A stretch of 25,215 nucleotides of DNA from JAWVZB01 sp033722375 (lineage in GTDB: Bacteria > Actinomycetota > Nitriliruptoria > Nitriliruptorales > Nitriliruptoraceae). Within the stretch, counting starts at the first letter, position 1. Each line of letters starts with the position of its first letter. This document shows positions 1-7,573 of the stretch, piece after piece. A model generated the notes under the pieces. That model had not been told where the DNA came from, did not search any database, and saw only the letters and a program-made list of their open reading frames with translations. The stretch lies in NCBI GenBank assembly GCA_033722375.1, contig JAWVZB010000045.1:1-25215 (forward strand), written 5' to 3'. The translations under genes and the position numbers were made by a program.

Positions 1-540
1 CATCACTTTCGAGACGATGTAGGCGCCCTCGAACACGACCGTGATCTGGTCGGCGAGGCTCACGAGGTCGACATCCCTGCGCGGGGGATAGGCCGCCGCG
101 ACCTCCTCGAGCTTCTCGAGGAGCTGCTCGCGCCAGGCCGCCATGGTCTCCCGGATTGTGTCGAGGACGGTCGCGTCGAACAGCCCGGCCTCGTAGCAGT
201 AGGAGCCCATCAGGCAGCCGGGGTAGGGCTGGGTCAGCTCTTCGGCCTCCTCGCGGAACAGCCCGACGAACACGAGCAGTTGCTGGAGCGGGTCGGTGCT
301 GAGCTCCTCGGCCCGACGCAGCTTGTCCTCGAGGTGGCCGAGGTCGAGGCGCACGTAGCGGTCGATGAGCGCGTGTGCGAGCTCCTGCTTGGAGGCGAAA
401 TGGTGGAAGAAGGCCCCCTTGGTGACACCGGCTACGTCGAGGATGTCGTCGATCGGTGTGCCCGCGAAGCCGCGGTCGAGGATGAGCTCCTCAGCGGCGT
501 CCATGATCGCGACGCGGGTCGCGGTGCCGTCGCGGGGCAT
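1..540 (-). CDS. TetR-family transcriptional regulator (3' end cut by window)
   Basis: Reading the - strand from the ATG at 540 gives an open frame to the window edge (180 codons, no stop seen), so only the last few residues are missing for a usual TetR of about 190 aa. The N-terminal 60 residues are a classic TetR DNA-binding domain: TRVAIMDAAEELILDRGF, then DDILDVAGVTKGAFFHHF with the helix-turn-helix at about residues 27-50. The remainder (LLVFVGLFREEAEELTQPYPGCLMGSY and on) is an all-helical ligand-binding domain; the ligand is not evident. AGGAG lies 4 nt before the ATG (complement of 545-549). The gene is divergent from the FAD oxidoreductase at 683, with palindromes in the shared spacer. 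By the usual logic of the family it probably represses itself and that neighbour (inference). Confidence 0.93.
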   Translation of the reverse strand, partial: MPRDGTATRVAIMDAAEELILDRGFAGTPIDDILDVAGVTKGAFFHHFASKQELAHALIDRYVRLDLGHLEDKLRRAEELSTDPLQQLLVFVGLFREEAEELTQPYPGCLMGSYCYEAGLFDATVLDTIRETMAAWREQLLEKLEEVAAAYPPRRDVDLVSLADQITVVFEGAYIVSKVM

Positions 541-566
541 GCGTCTCCTGTGGGTAGATGGCGCAC

Positions 567-588
567 AGACAGACTGCAAAGTATGTCT
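567..588. promoter_or_regulatory. Inverted repeat, possible TetR operator (site 1)
   Basis: Imperfect inverted repeat with 9-bp arms, agacagact and agtatgtct, 8 of 9 positions complementary, separated by gcaa. It lies 27-48 bp upstream of the TetR start codon, where a self-repressing operator would be expected. It does not share its core with the palindrome at 647-660, so the two may bind different proteins or only one may be real. Confidence 0.4.
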
Positions 589-637
589 TGTTGCTTGCAT
601 CCGGGAGGCTAGCAGCCCTTGAAGTTCTTCACGGTGT

Positions 638-665
638 TTGTTACAAACCAACTAGTTGGTATGCA
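638..665 (+). promoter_or_regulatory. Putative promoter of the FAD oxidoreductase
   Basis: TTGTTA (638-643) and TATGCA (660-665) are spaced by 16 bp and resemble -35 and -10 hexamers. The perfect palindrome 647-660 occupies the spacer between them, a normal place for a TetR repressor to act. A start site near 672 would leave only about ten leader bases before the GTG at 683. Called by eye; the -10 match is only moderate. Confidence 0.4.
647..660. promoter_or_regulatory. Perfect 14-bp palindrome, probable TetR operator (site 2)
   Basis: ACCAACTAGTTGGT is its own reverse complement. The symmetry continues at two of the next three pairs on each side (644/663 and 645/662 pair, 646/661 does not). 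Length and symmetry fit the operators of TetR dimers, and it sits in the divergent spacer between a tetR gene and a likely target. A smaller palindrome, GTTTG-TTA-CAAAC (636-648), overlaps its left edge. Confidence 0.65.
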
Positions 666-682
666 ACTGAAGGGCTCGAGCC

Positions 683-2092
683 GTGACCACCGTGACGACG
701 CGCTCCGGCGGGGACGTGCTACTCACCGCCTCCGATCTGGACCTCGACGGGCAGCTCGTCGGCCCCGACGACGAGAGCTACGACCGGGTCAGGGCGCTCT
801 GGAACGGGATGATCGACCGCGAGCCCGGTCTGGTCGCCCGCTGTGAGTCGGTCGACGACGTCCGTCGGTCGGTGAGGTTCGCGGCGGACCTCGATCTCCG
901 CCTGGCTGTTCGAGGCGGTGGGCACAACGTGGCCGGCACCGCCTCGGTGGACGGCGGTCTCGTGATCGACCTTTCTGCCATGAACGGCGTCACCGTCGAT
1001 CCCGGTGCCGCCGTCGCGGCCGTCGCGGGCGGGGCGAGGTGGGCCGAAGTTGACGCGGCGACCCAGGAACACGGGCTCGCAGCTCCCGGGGGTGTCGTCT
1101 CCGAGACCGGTGTGGGTGGCCTGACGCTCGGCGGCGGCATCGGCTGGCTGCGGCGGAAGCACGGCCTCGCCTGCGACAGCCTGATCGGGGCGCAGTTGGT
1201 CACCGCCGACGGGGGCGTTCTCGAGATCGACGAGAACGACCATCCCGACCTGCTGTGGGCGCTCCGTGGCGGCGGTGGCGGACTCGGCGTCGTCACGCGG
1301 TTCGACTTCGAGCTCCATCCGGTCGGGCCGGAGGTGTTCGTCGCGTTCGTGCTCTACCACGGCGAGCGTGCCGCAGAGGTGCTCCACGCCTACCGCGACT
1401 ACACCACCGAACTCGACGACGAGGTGTCCTCGTTCGTGATCCTCGGCACCGTGCCGGACGAGGAGGACTTCCCGGAGGATGCCTGGGGGGAGCCCTACGC
1501 CATGCTCATGGCCTGTGCCGCGACCACCGATCTGCGCGAGGGTGAACGGCTCGTGCAGCCACTCCGCGATCTCGGTGATCCGATCATCGACATGAGCGGT
1601 CCGATGCCATACGTCGACCTGCAACAGGTGCTGGATGCCGACTACCCCGACGGGCTGCGCTACTACTGGAAGTCGCTCCACTTGCCTGCGATGACCGACG
1701 ACGTCGTCGAGCTCGCGACCGAATGGGCGGACAACCGGTCCTCCGACCTCTCCACGTTGGACATCTGGCACCTGGGCGGGGCGATGGCCCGGGTTCCCGC
1801 CGATGCGACTGCCTTCGGGGACCGCAGCGCCCCGTACCTCCTCGGCGTCGAGGCCAACTGGGAAGCGCCAGCGCAGGACGAGGCCAACCTCGCGTGGACC
1901 CGCGGATGCATCGAGGCGTTCCGCCAGCACTCCACCGGCGAGGAGTACCTGAACTTCCCCGGCTTCTTCGAAGGTGGGGACGAGACGCGACGAGCCGCCC
2001 ACGGCGCCGAGAACTACGAGCGGCTCGAACGAATCCGGCGCCAGGTGGATCCCGACGGCGTCTTCGGATCTCGGCCGGGCCCCGTAGGGTGA
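683..2092 (+). CDS. FAD-binding oxidoreductase, berberine-bridge-enzyme (BBE) type
   Basis: 469 aa, a normal length for bacterial BBE-like oxidases of the VAO/PCMH superfamily. The FAD-binding part spans about residues 45-220. RGGGHNVAG carries His81, the expected site of 8-alpha histidyl-FAD attachment; GGLTLGGGIGWLRRKHGL follows. The C-terminal BBE motif (EEYLNFPGFF, then NYERLERIRRQVDPDGVF) is present. The second, cysteinyl, flavin link of bicovalent members is missing: the loop reads PGGVVSETGVGG with no Cys. So FAD is probably bound by one covalent bond (family knowledge applied to the sequence). No signal peptide is seen; probably cytoplasmic. Substrate unknown; relatives oxidise sugars, polyphenols or secondary metabolites using O2. 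The start is GTG with a weak upstream AAGGG. The gene is divergent from tetR and probably repressed by it. Confidence 0.92.
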   Translation: MTTVTTRSGGDVLLTASDLDLDGQLVGPDDESYDRVRALWNGMIDREPGLVARCESVDDVRRSVRFAADLDLRLAVRGGGHNVAGTASVDGGLVIDLSAMNGVTVDPGAAVAAVAGGARWAEVDAATQEHGLAAPGGVVSETGVGGLTLGGGIGWLRRKHGLACDSLIGAQLVTADGGVLEIDENDHPDLLWALRGGGGGLGVVTRFDFELHPVGPEVFVAFVLYHGERAAEVLHAYRDYTTELDDEVSSFVILGTVPDEEDFPEDAWGEPYAMLMACAATTDLREGERLVQPLRDLGDPIIDMSGPMPYVDLQQVLDADYPDGLRYYWKSLHLPAMTDDVVELATEWADNRSSDLSTLDIWHLGGAMARVPADATAFGDRSAPYLLGVEANWEAPAQDEANLAWTRGCIEAFRQHSTGEEYLNFPGFFEGGDETRRAAHGAENYERLERIRRQVDPDGVFGSRPGPVG

Positions 2093-2133
2093 GCCCCGGA
2101 TGCCAGGCAGGCACCGAAACGACGAGGCCAGCG

Positions 2134-2490
2134 ATGGATGCCATCGACGTCGGTCGGATCTACGCGGCGGCCGCGGCCGACGGCGCCCGTGTGCTGGTCG
2201 ATCGGCTGTGGCCACGTGGCGTCAGCAAGGAGGACGCGGCGTTGGACCTGTGGGCGCGTGACGTCGCCCCGACCGACGAGCTGCGGCGCTGGTACGACCA
2301 CGATCCGGACCGGTTCGAGGAGTTCGAACGCCGCTACCGGGCCGAGCTCGCCGACGACGACCATCGCGGGGCGCTCGACGAACTCCTCGAGCTGGCGGCG
2401 GAGCGGGGTGTGGTCCTGCTCACGGCGACCAAGACCGTGGACCTGAGCCACGCGGCGGTGCTCGCAGCGGTGCTCCGTGAGCGACTCTGA
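2134..2490 (+). CDS. DUF488 (YeaO-like) family protein
   Basis: 118 aa. The opening VLVDRLWPRGVSKEDAALDLW followed by APTDELRRWYDHDPDRFEEFERRY is the characteristic DUF488/YeaO pattern, and the length matches the single-domain family. Members are small soluble proteins of unknown biochemical function. The conserved RLWPRG and HDP segments are intact, so the protein should fold normally. The frame is open further upstream (to 1723), but that part is a shadow of the oxidoreductase gene. The ATG at 2134 has GAGG 6 nt upstream and gives the usual family N-terminus; an ATG at 2138 is in another frame. It lies 41 nt behind the FAD oxidoreductase on the same strand and may be co-transcribed. Confidence 0.88.
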   Translation: MDAIDVGRIYAAAAADGARVLVDRLWPRGVSKEDAALDLWARDVAPTDELRRWYDHDPDRFEEFERRYRAELADDDHRGALDELLELAAERGVVLLTATKTVDLSHAAVLAAVLRERL

Positions 2491-2538
2491 GCTCGCCCGA
2501 GAGGCGTAGGCTCGTTCCGTAGCGACGGATGGGTGCAC

Positions 2539-2922
2539 ATGTCCGTGGAGTTGAACCACACGATCGTGTCGGCTCGGGACGCGGAGGGTTCCGCGCGCTT
2601 CATGGCGGACGTCCTCGGGCTCGACGAGCCGTCCCGGTTCGCGCACTTCTGGGTCGTCGAGACCGCCAACGGCGTGAGCCTCGACTTCAGCGAGTCGCGG
2701 GACGAGGTCACCCCGCAGCACTACGCGTTCCTCATCTCGGAGGAGGAGTTCGACGAGATCTTCGCGCGCATCACCGACCGTGGGATCGACTATTGGGCCG
2801 ACCCGGGCCGCACGCGCCCCGATCAGATCAACCACAACGACGGTGGTCGCGGGGTGTACTTCAAGGACCCGGAAGGGCATCTGCTCGAGATCATCACCCG
2901 CCCCTACGGCAGCGGGAACTGA
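2539..2922 (+). CDS. VOC-superfamily (glyoxalase/bleomycin-resistance fold) protein
   Basis: 127 aa, the normal length for a single-chain VOC protein with two beta-alpha-beta-beta-beta modules. The likely metal ligands are visible: His7 (ELNHTIV), His61 (QHYAFLI) and Glu117 (GHLLEII). GVYFKDPEGHLLEI is the hallmark C-terminal strand. Family roles range from glyoxalase and extradiol dioxygenase to antibiotic binding; nothing here picks one. Starts at GTG 2533 or ATG 2539 are both possible; ATG 2539 matches the usual family N-terminus. A TAGGCT hexamer at 2507-2512, also seen before the ligase at 5295, could be a -10 box. The stop TGA at 2920 is 2 nt before the GTG of the next gene, so the two are surely co-transcribed. 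Confidence 0.9.
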   Translation: MSVELNHTIVSARDAEGSARFMADVLGLDEPSRFAHFWVVETANGVSLDFSESRDEVTPQHYAFLISEEEFDEIFARITDRGIDYWADPGRTRPDQINHNDGGRGVYFKDPEGHLLEIITRPYGSGN

Positions 2923-2924
2923 TC

Positions 2925-3674
2925 GTGGCGGAGACGATCGTGCTCGAGCGCCGGTTCCTCGGTCCCCCCGGATCGGCCAACGGCGGCTACGCCTGCGGCG
3001 TGACCGCGGAGCCGATCAGCGATGGTCCGGTCACGGCCACCCTACGGCGACCGCCGCCGCTCGACCGTCCGCTGCAGCGGGTCGAGGTCGGTGATGGGAT
3101 CGAGCTCCGTGATGGTGAGGCGCTGATCACGGTCGCCGAACCCGGCCAGCTCGACCTCGAGCTGCCGGAGATCGTGACCCTCGACGCCGCCCGGGCGGCC
3201 CGGGCGGCGTTCGACGTCTCCGAATACGCGGCAGGGCACCCCTTCCCGGCGTGCTTCACCTGCGGCCCGGAGCGAGACCCTGGTGACGGGTTGCGGATCT
3301 TCCCCGGGCGAATCGCGAGGGACTACCCGATGATCGCCTGGCCATGGCGGCCAGATGCAGCCTTCGCGGCCGGAGACGGAAAGCTGCCGGTCCCTGTGAT
3401 CTGGGCTGCGCTCGATTGCCCGAGCGGTCTGAGCCGCGTGCACGAAGGGACAACGCCGACCCCGCACGTTCTCGGTCGCATGACGGCCGAGGTGTACCGA
3501 CGCCCCGCTCCGGGCGAGCAGCTCGTCGCCGCGGGATGGGAGCTCGGCGAGGAGGGCCGAAAGCGGTTCTCCGGGTCGGTGCTGTGGTCGGCTGACGGCG
3601 AGGTGCTCGCGGCGAACCGGGCGGTGTGGATCCTCCTCAGTGAAGAGCAGGCGGCCGCCTTCAAGGGAAGCTGA
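2925..3674 (+). CDS. Conserved hypothetical protein, probable hotdog-fold (thioesterase-like)
   Basis: 249 aa from a GTG at 2925. I recognise the pattern only as an uncharacterised bacterial family: PGSANGGYACG near the N-terminus, a central FPACFTCGPERDPGDGLRIF with paired cysteines (Cys110, Cys113), and a C-terminal half (PVIWAALDCPSGL, MTAEVYRRPAPGEQLV, GRKRFSGSVLWSADGEVLAANRAVWI) resembling the second half of a double-hotdog acyl-CoA thioesterase/PaaI-type protein. The segment G-S-x-L-W-S-x-D-G-E-V-L-A matches the last strands of that fold. The C-x2-C in the middle could bind a metal, but no second pair is seen. The frame is open upstream to 2529, but that part is a shadow of the VOC gene; spacing to that gene is 2 nt. 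Function unknown; acyl-CoA binding is an inference. Confidence 0.8.
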   Translation: MAETIVLERRFLGPPGSANGGYACGVTAEPISDGPVTATLRRPPPLDRPLQRVEVGDGIELRDGEALITVAEPGQLDLELPEIVTLDAARAARAAFDVSEYAAGHPFPACFTCGPERDPGDGLRIFPGRIARDYPMIAWPWRPDAAFAAGDGKLPVPVIWAALDCPSGLSRVHEGTTPTPHVLGRMTAEVYRRPAPGEQLVAAGWELGEEGRKRFSGSVLWSADGEVLAANRAVWILLSEEQAAAFKGS

Positions 3675-3750
3675 CCGGCGTCCCCGATACGGCTCCAGCG
3701 CCGGCGCAAAGGGCGGAACATCCCGGTGCCGGTGCAGGTTCACTTCCCTG

Positions 3751-3759
3751 AGGAGGTGG
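3751..3759 (+). promoter_or_regulatory. Strong Shine-Dalgarno (AGGAGGTGG) fixing a GTG start
   Basis: AGGAGG is a full match to the anti-SD and lies 6 nt before the GTG at 3763. Although the frame is open back to 3640, this site and the lipoprotein signal immediately behind it decide the start. It is the best ribosome-binding site in the left half of the window. Confidence 0.85.
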
Positions 3760-3762
3760 ACC

Positions 3763-5196
3763 GTGCGGGACGCGAGGACACTGGTCGGGCTGCTGTTGGT
3801 CGGGGCGCTGATCGCCGCAGGATGCTCGGCCGCGGATCCCGACGCGACAGGGGGTGGCGACAGCGGTCCGGTGGCATCTTCGACGCCTCCTGGGATCCTG
3901 GGTCTCCCACTCGACGCCGCCATCGACAACTTCCTCGACGACCCGTTCGAGGTCGCAGCGGCGCTCCTCGCCGACCGGTTCCGCGAGACCGGCGACCCCG
4001 GCTACGTGCCCTACGCCGTCGACCTGCTGCGGATCGCATCGTCCAACGAGCTCGCGCTCCGTGCCAGCCTGGCGCTCGAGGAACTGACCGGCGTCCCGCA
4101 CACCGGTGACCAGCGAGAGGACTACGTCACGTACGGCACGTGGCTCGACCAGAACGCCGTCGAACCTGCCGACGGCTACCTCGAGTGGAAGCGCCGGTTG
4201 TACGCGGACATCGACGAGCGCTTCGGTGACCTCCTGGCCCAGGTCGAGGATCCCCTGTTGGCCGCGCGCCTCCAGTGGGGTGGGGTCGTCGTCGCCGGGA
4301 TCCCGGAGCTCAACGACCCGCCGGTCCTCTCGACCGAGGAGGCGGAGTTCATGACGCCGGACGAGACCGTGTTCGGCGCAGAGATCGACGAGGCTGCGCG
4401 CGCGTACCCACTCCGGATCCTCGGACATCACGAACTGGCGAACGACCACCTCGCCGGTGTGCCTGTTGCCATGACGTTCTGCACCCTGTGCCGCTCCGCG
4501 CTGCTGTTCGACCGCCGGCTCGACGGCCGCACGCTCACGTTCAAGACCTCGGGGCTGCTGCTGCGCTCCAACAAGGTCATGTTCGATGTCGAGACCGGCA
4601 CTCTGTGGGAACAGCTCACCGGGAAGGGACTGGCCGGCGAGCTCGCCGGCCGCGAGCTCGAGCGGTACCTCGTCACCACGACCAGTTGGCAGGAATGGCG
4701 CTCGCAACATCCGGACACGGACGTCATCGACATCCCCGAGCCGGTGCTTCCCGACGATGACCGCCCCTACTACGGCGGCTACTCCTACCAGCCCGGCGAC
4801 GCCTACAGCAGCTACTACGGGTCGGACGACCTCTGGTTCCCCGGCCTCGACACGCCCGACGACCTCCCCCCGAAGGCCGAGGTGCTGACGATCGAGCGGG
4901 ATGGCGACGCCCTGGCGGTGCACGTCGCGGCGCTCGAATCCGAGGGTCCGGTCGTGCTCGATCTCGCCGACGGCTGGGTCGTGGCGGTCCCCACCCCCGG
5001 CGGCGGCAGGATCTACGACGGTGAGGGGGAGCGCCCGGCCCCCGACGACGTCACCGCCGACCTAGAGGTCACCGAACGCGAACTGACCCTCCCGGACGGC
5101 CGGACGCTCTCTCGGGCCGAGCACGGTCAGGCGTTCTGGTTCGCGTGGTCGGCCCGGCACCCCGACAGTCGCGTCTGGCCAGCAGCGAGCGACTGA
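3763..5196 (+). CDS. DUF3179-domain lipoprotein
   Basis: 477 aa. The N-terminus is a lipoprotein signal: VRDARTLVGLLLVGALIAAGC with the lipobox LIAAGC, so Cys21 should be lipidated and the protein anchored outside the membrane. After an alpha-helical region (about 50-180), the DUF3179 domain runs from about residue 187 to the end. It has DPPVLSTEEAEFM, ARAYPLRILGHHELAND, TFCTLCRSALLFDR (Cys240/Cys243), FKTSGLLLRSNKVMFD, TGTLWEQLTGKGLAG and the closing FWFAWSARHPDSRVW. All core motifs of the family are intact. Function is unknown; the paired Cys and His residues hint at metal or haem binding, but that is speculation. A low-complexity Tyr/Gly/Ser/Asp stretch (YYGGYSYQPGDAYSSYYG) interrupts the domain at about residues 345-362. 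It lies 88 nt after the hotdog-like gene and probably has its own or shared transcription. Confidence 0.92.
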   Translation: MRDARTLVGLLLVGALIAAGCSAADPDATGGGDSGPVASSTPPGILGLPLDAAIDNFLDDPFEVAAALLADRFRETGDPGYVPYAVDLLRIASSNELALRASLALEELTGVPHTGDQREDYVTYGTWLDQNAVEPADGYLEWKRRLYADIDERFGDLLAQVEDPLLAARLQWGGVVVAGIPELNDPPVLSTEEAEFMTPDETVFGAEIDEAARAYPLRILGHHELANDHLAGVPVAMTFCTLCRSALLFDRRLDGRTLTFKTSGLLLRSNKVMFDVETGTLWEQLTGKGLAGELAGRELERYLVTTTSWQEWRSQHPDTDVIDIPEPVLPDDDRPYYGGYSYQPGDAYSSYYGSDDLWFPGLDTPDDLPPKAEVLTIERDGDALAVHVAALESEGPVVLDLADGWVVAVPTPGGGRIYDGEGERPAPDDVTADLEVTERELTLPDGRTLSRAEHGQAFWFAWSARHPDSRVWPAASD

Positions 5197-5236
5197 ACCC
5201 GACCTGGGGTTCGCGTGGTCAACTCGATCGCGCACG

Positions 5237-5258
5237 GGACCCGACGGGTCCTTAGGCT
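5237..5258 (+). promoter_or_regulatory. Small hairpin (GGACCC/GGGTCC) followed by TAGGCT -10-like box
   Basis: In the 98-bp gap between the DUF3179 gene and the ligase, GGACCC (5237-5242) and GGGTCC (5246-5251) form a perfect 6-bp inverted repeat with a GAC loop. It is followed at once by TAGGCT (5253-5258). The hairpin has no T-tract, so it is a weak terminator candidate. TAGGCT recurs before the VOC gene (2507) and may be a -10 hexamer. No convincing -35 is visible. Confidence 0.3.
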
Positions 5259-5294
5259 GGTGGGCATGCGACAGCGACCAGCGGGAGGGTGCTG

Positions 5295-6920
5295 ATGCAG
5301 GGTCTCATGATGGATGTGCAGCTCACGATCCCCCGGATCCTCGAACGGGGCAAGCGGTTCTTCCCCCGGAAGCGGATCATCACGCGGAAGGCCGACGGCT
5401 ACCACAGCTACACCTACGAGGACTTCACGGAACGCGTCGAGCGGCTCGCCCGCGCGTTGCGCGACATGGGGATCGGTCCGGGGGACCGGGTCGCCACGTT
5501 CGCGTGGAACAACCACCGTCACCTGGAGCTGTACTTCGCGGTGCCGTGCATCGGGGCGGTGCTCCACACCGTCAACATCCGCCTCGGTGGCGACCAGATC
5601 GCCTACATCATCAACCATGCCGAGGACCGCGTGGTGTTCGTCGACGACTCGCTGCTGCCGGTGCTCGAAGGCGTGGCGGACGAGCTCGAGACGGTCGAAC
5701 GCTACGTGATCATGACCGATGACGACGAGCTCCCCGATACGTCGCTCCAACCAGCCGAGCACTACGAGTCCGTCGTCGCTGCCCACGACCCGGGGATCAG
5801 CTGGCCCGAGATCGACGAGGACGCCGCGTGTGTCATGTGTTACACGAGCGGCACCACCGGTGACCCGAAGGGGGTCGTCTACAGCCATCGGGCGATGGTC
5901 ATCCACGCGCTCGGGGTGGCGACTCCGGCCGCGCTCGGCATCGAGGAGTACGACCGTGCGCTGATGATCGTCCCGCTCTTCCACGCCAACGCCTGGGGCC
6001 TGCCGTTCATCGGCACGATGGTCGGCTGCGAGATGGTCCTGCCGGGACCCTTCATGGAGCCGCATCAGCTCGCCGAGATGATCGAGGACCAGGAGGTCAC
6101 CTACGCCGCCGGGGTACCGACGATCTGGGTGGGGATGCTCCAGGACCTCGAGGAGCACGATCACGACCTCTCGACGCTGCGCCTCATCACCGGCGGCGGG
6201 TCGGCCGTCCCGAAGTCGCTCATCAAGCAGTACGCCGACCTCGGCATCCAGCTGCTCCATGGCTGGGGGATGACCGAGACCGGCCCCGTTGCCACCCTGT
6301 CGAAGATCAAGAGCGAGCTCAGCGATCTGTCCGAAGACGAGAAGATGAGCATCTACGCCAAGCAGGGCCTCGCGCTGCCGCTCGTCGAGCTTCGGGTCGT
6401 CGGCGAGGACGGCGAGGAGCTGCCCTGGGACGGCAAGTCCGAAGGCGAGATCGAGATCCGCGGCCCCTACATCGCGTCCTCCTACTACCGCCTCCCCGAG
6501 GCCTCGGAGGAGCAGTGGCACGACGGCTGGCTGCGGACCGGCGACGTCGGTGTGATCGACGGCGAGGGCTACCTCCAGCTCATGGACCGCAAGAAGGACG
6601 TCATCAAGTCCGGTGGCGAGTGGGTCTCGTCGGTCGATCTCGAGAACGCCATCATGGGTCACCCCGACGTCATCGAGTGCGCCGTCATCGGCGTCAGCCA
6701 CCCGAAGTGGCAGGAGCGTCCGCTGGCCTGCGTGGTGCAGAAGGAGGGCGCGGACCTGACGAGGGAGGAGATCAACGACTTCCTCGAGGACAAGGTCGTG
6801 AAGTGGTGGCTCCCCGACGACGTGGTCTTCATCGACGAGGTCCCGAAGACGAGCGTCGGGAAGTTCGACAAGAAGGTGCTGCGTCAGCGGTTCGAAGACT
6901 ACGAGCTGCCGACGACATGA
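5295..6920 (+). CDS. Medium/long-chain fatty-acid--CoA ligase (AlkK/FadD-like, AMP-forming)
   Basis: 541 aa, full length for the acyl-adenylate-forming family. It activates a carboxylic acid with ATP to an acyl-AMP and then transfers the acyl group to CoA. All core motifs are present: P-loop TSGTTGDPKG (184-193), WGMTE (324-328), GWLRTGD (411-417), the hinge DRKKDVIKSGGEWVSSVDLE (431-450), and PKTSVGK ending in the catalytic Lys523. The N-terminus MQGLMMDVQLTIPRILERG is typical of the AlkK-like branch acting on medium to long chains; exact chain length cannot be read. No signal peptide; cytoplasmic. ATG 5295 is preferred because GGGAGG (5283-5288) lies 6 nt upstream; GTG 5289 is too close to it. 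The stop overlaps the ATG of the nitroreductase gene (ATGA), so translation is coupled. Confidence 0.96.
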   Translation: MQGLMMDVQLTIPRILERGKRFFPRKRIITRKADGYHSYTYEDFTERVERLARALRDMGIGPGDRVATFAWNNHRHLELYFAVPCIGAVLHTVNIRLGGDQIAYIINHAEDRVVFVDDSLLPVLEGVADELETVERYVIMTDDDELPDTSLQPAEHYESVVAAHDPGISWPEIDEDAACVMCYTSGTTGDPKGVVYSHRAMVIHALGVATPAALGIEEYDRALMIVPLFHANAWGLPFIGTMVGCEMVLPGPFMEPHQLAEMIEDQEVTYAAGVPTIWVGMLQDLEEHDHDLSTLRLITGGGSAVPKSLIKQYADLGIQLLHGWGMTETGPVATLSKIKSELSDLSEDEKMSIYAKQGLALPLVELRVVGEDGEELPWDGKSEGEIEIRGPYIASSYYRLPEASEEQWHDGWLRTGDVGVIDGEGYLQLMDRKKDVIKSGGEWVSSVDLENAIMGHPDVIECAVIGVSHPKWQERPLACVVQKEGADLTREEINDFLEDKVVKWWLPDDVVFIDEVPKTSVGKFDKKVLRQRFEDYELPTT

Positions 6921-7573
6921 CGCTGCCGTCGACGCCGGACGAGCTGCTCACGACGACGCGGACGGTCCGCAAGCGCCTGGACCTCGACCGCCCCGTGGAC
7001 GAACAGCTCGTCCGTGAGTGCCTCGAGCTCGCGATCCAGGCACCTACCGCCTCGAACCGGCAGGACTGGCGCTTCGTGGTCGTCACCGACGAGGAGCTGC
7101 GGGGCGCCATCGCCGAGTGGTACCGCAAGAGCTTCAACGCGTACCGGTCGGGCAGCTCGCATGCGGGTCTGATCGGCGGCGACGACCCGGATCGCAAGGC
7201 CACCCAGCAGCGCGTGGTGTCCTCCGCGGACCACCTGGCGGAGCACCTGCACGAGGTCCCGGTGCTCCTCCTGCCGTGCATCCGACGCCGGGTGGACAAC
7301 GGCAGCACGATGGCGCACGCCAGTCTGTACGGGTCGATCATCCCGGCAACGTGGACCTTCATGTTGGCGGCACGGGCCCGGGGCCTCGGAACCGCCTGGA
7401 CGACCCTGCATCTCCGCTACGAGCGTGAGGTCGCTGACCTCCTCGGGATCCCGTTCGAGGAGGTCACCCAGGTCGCCCTGATCCCGGTTGCCCACACGCA
7501 CGGCACCGACTTCCAGCCTGCTCCGCGAGACCCGCTGGACGAGGTCGTGGCGTGGAACGGCTGGGAGCACTGA
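6917..7573 (+). CDS. Nitroreductase-family FMN-dependent oxidoreductase
   Basis: 218 aa, standard length for the nitroreductase fold. FMN-contact segments are recognisable: TVRKRLDLDRPV near residue 15, APTASNRQDWRFVVV (about 42-56) and GLGTAWTTLHLRYEREVADLLGIP (about 156-179). The protein should be a cytoplasmic homodimer using NAD(P)H; its physiological substrate is unknown, and similar genes often sit beside fatty-acid or aromatic catabolic genes. It starts with ATG overlapping the stop of the ligase by 4 nt (ATGA), so both are made from one message. The LivM permease begins inside its last codons (22-nt overlap). The three genes together form one tight operon. Confidence 0.93.
   Translation: MTLPSTPDELLTTTRTVRKRLDLDRPVDEQLVRECLELAIQAPTASNRQDWRFVVVTDEELRGAIAEWYRKSFNAYRSGSSHAGLIGGDDPDRKATQQRVVSSADHLAEHLHEVPVLLLPCIRRRVDNGSTMAHASLYGSIIPATWTFMLAARARGLGTAWTTLHLRYEREVADLLGIPFEEVTQVALIPVAHTHGTDFQPAPRDPLDEVVAWNGWEH

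Noticed and set aside
719..2215. Long open frame on the - strand opposite the FAD oxidoreductase (498 codons)
   Set aside because: GC-rich codon-position bias creates antisense frames; its translation has no recognisable motif and mirrors a gene with clear family motifs.
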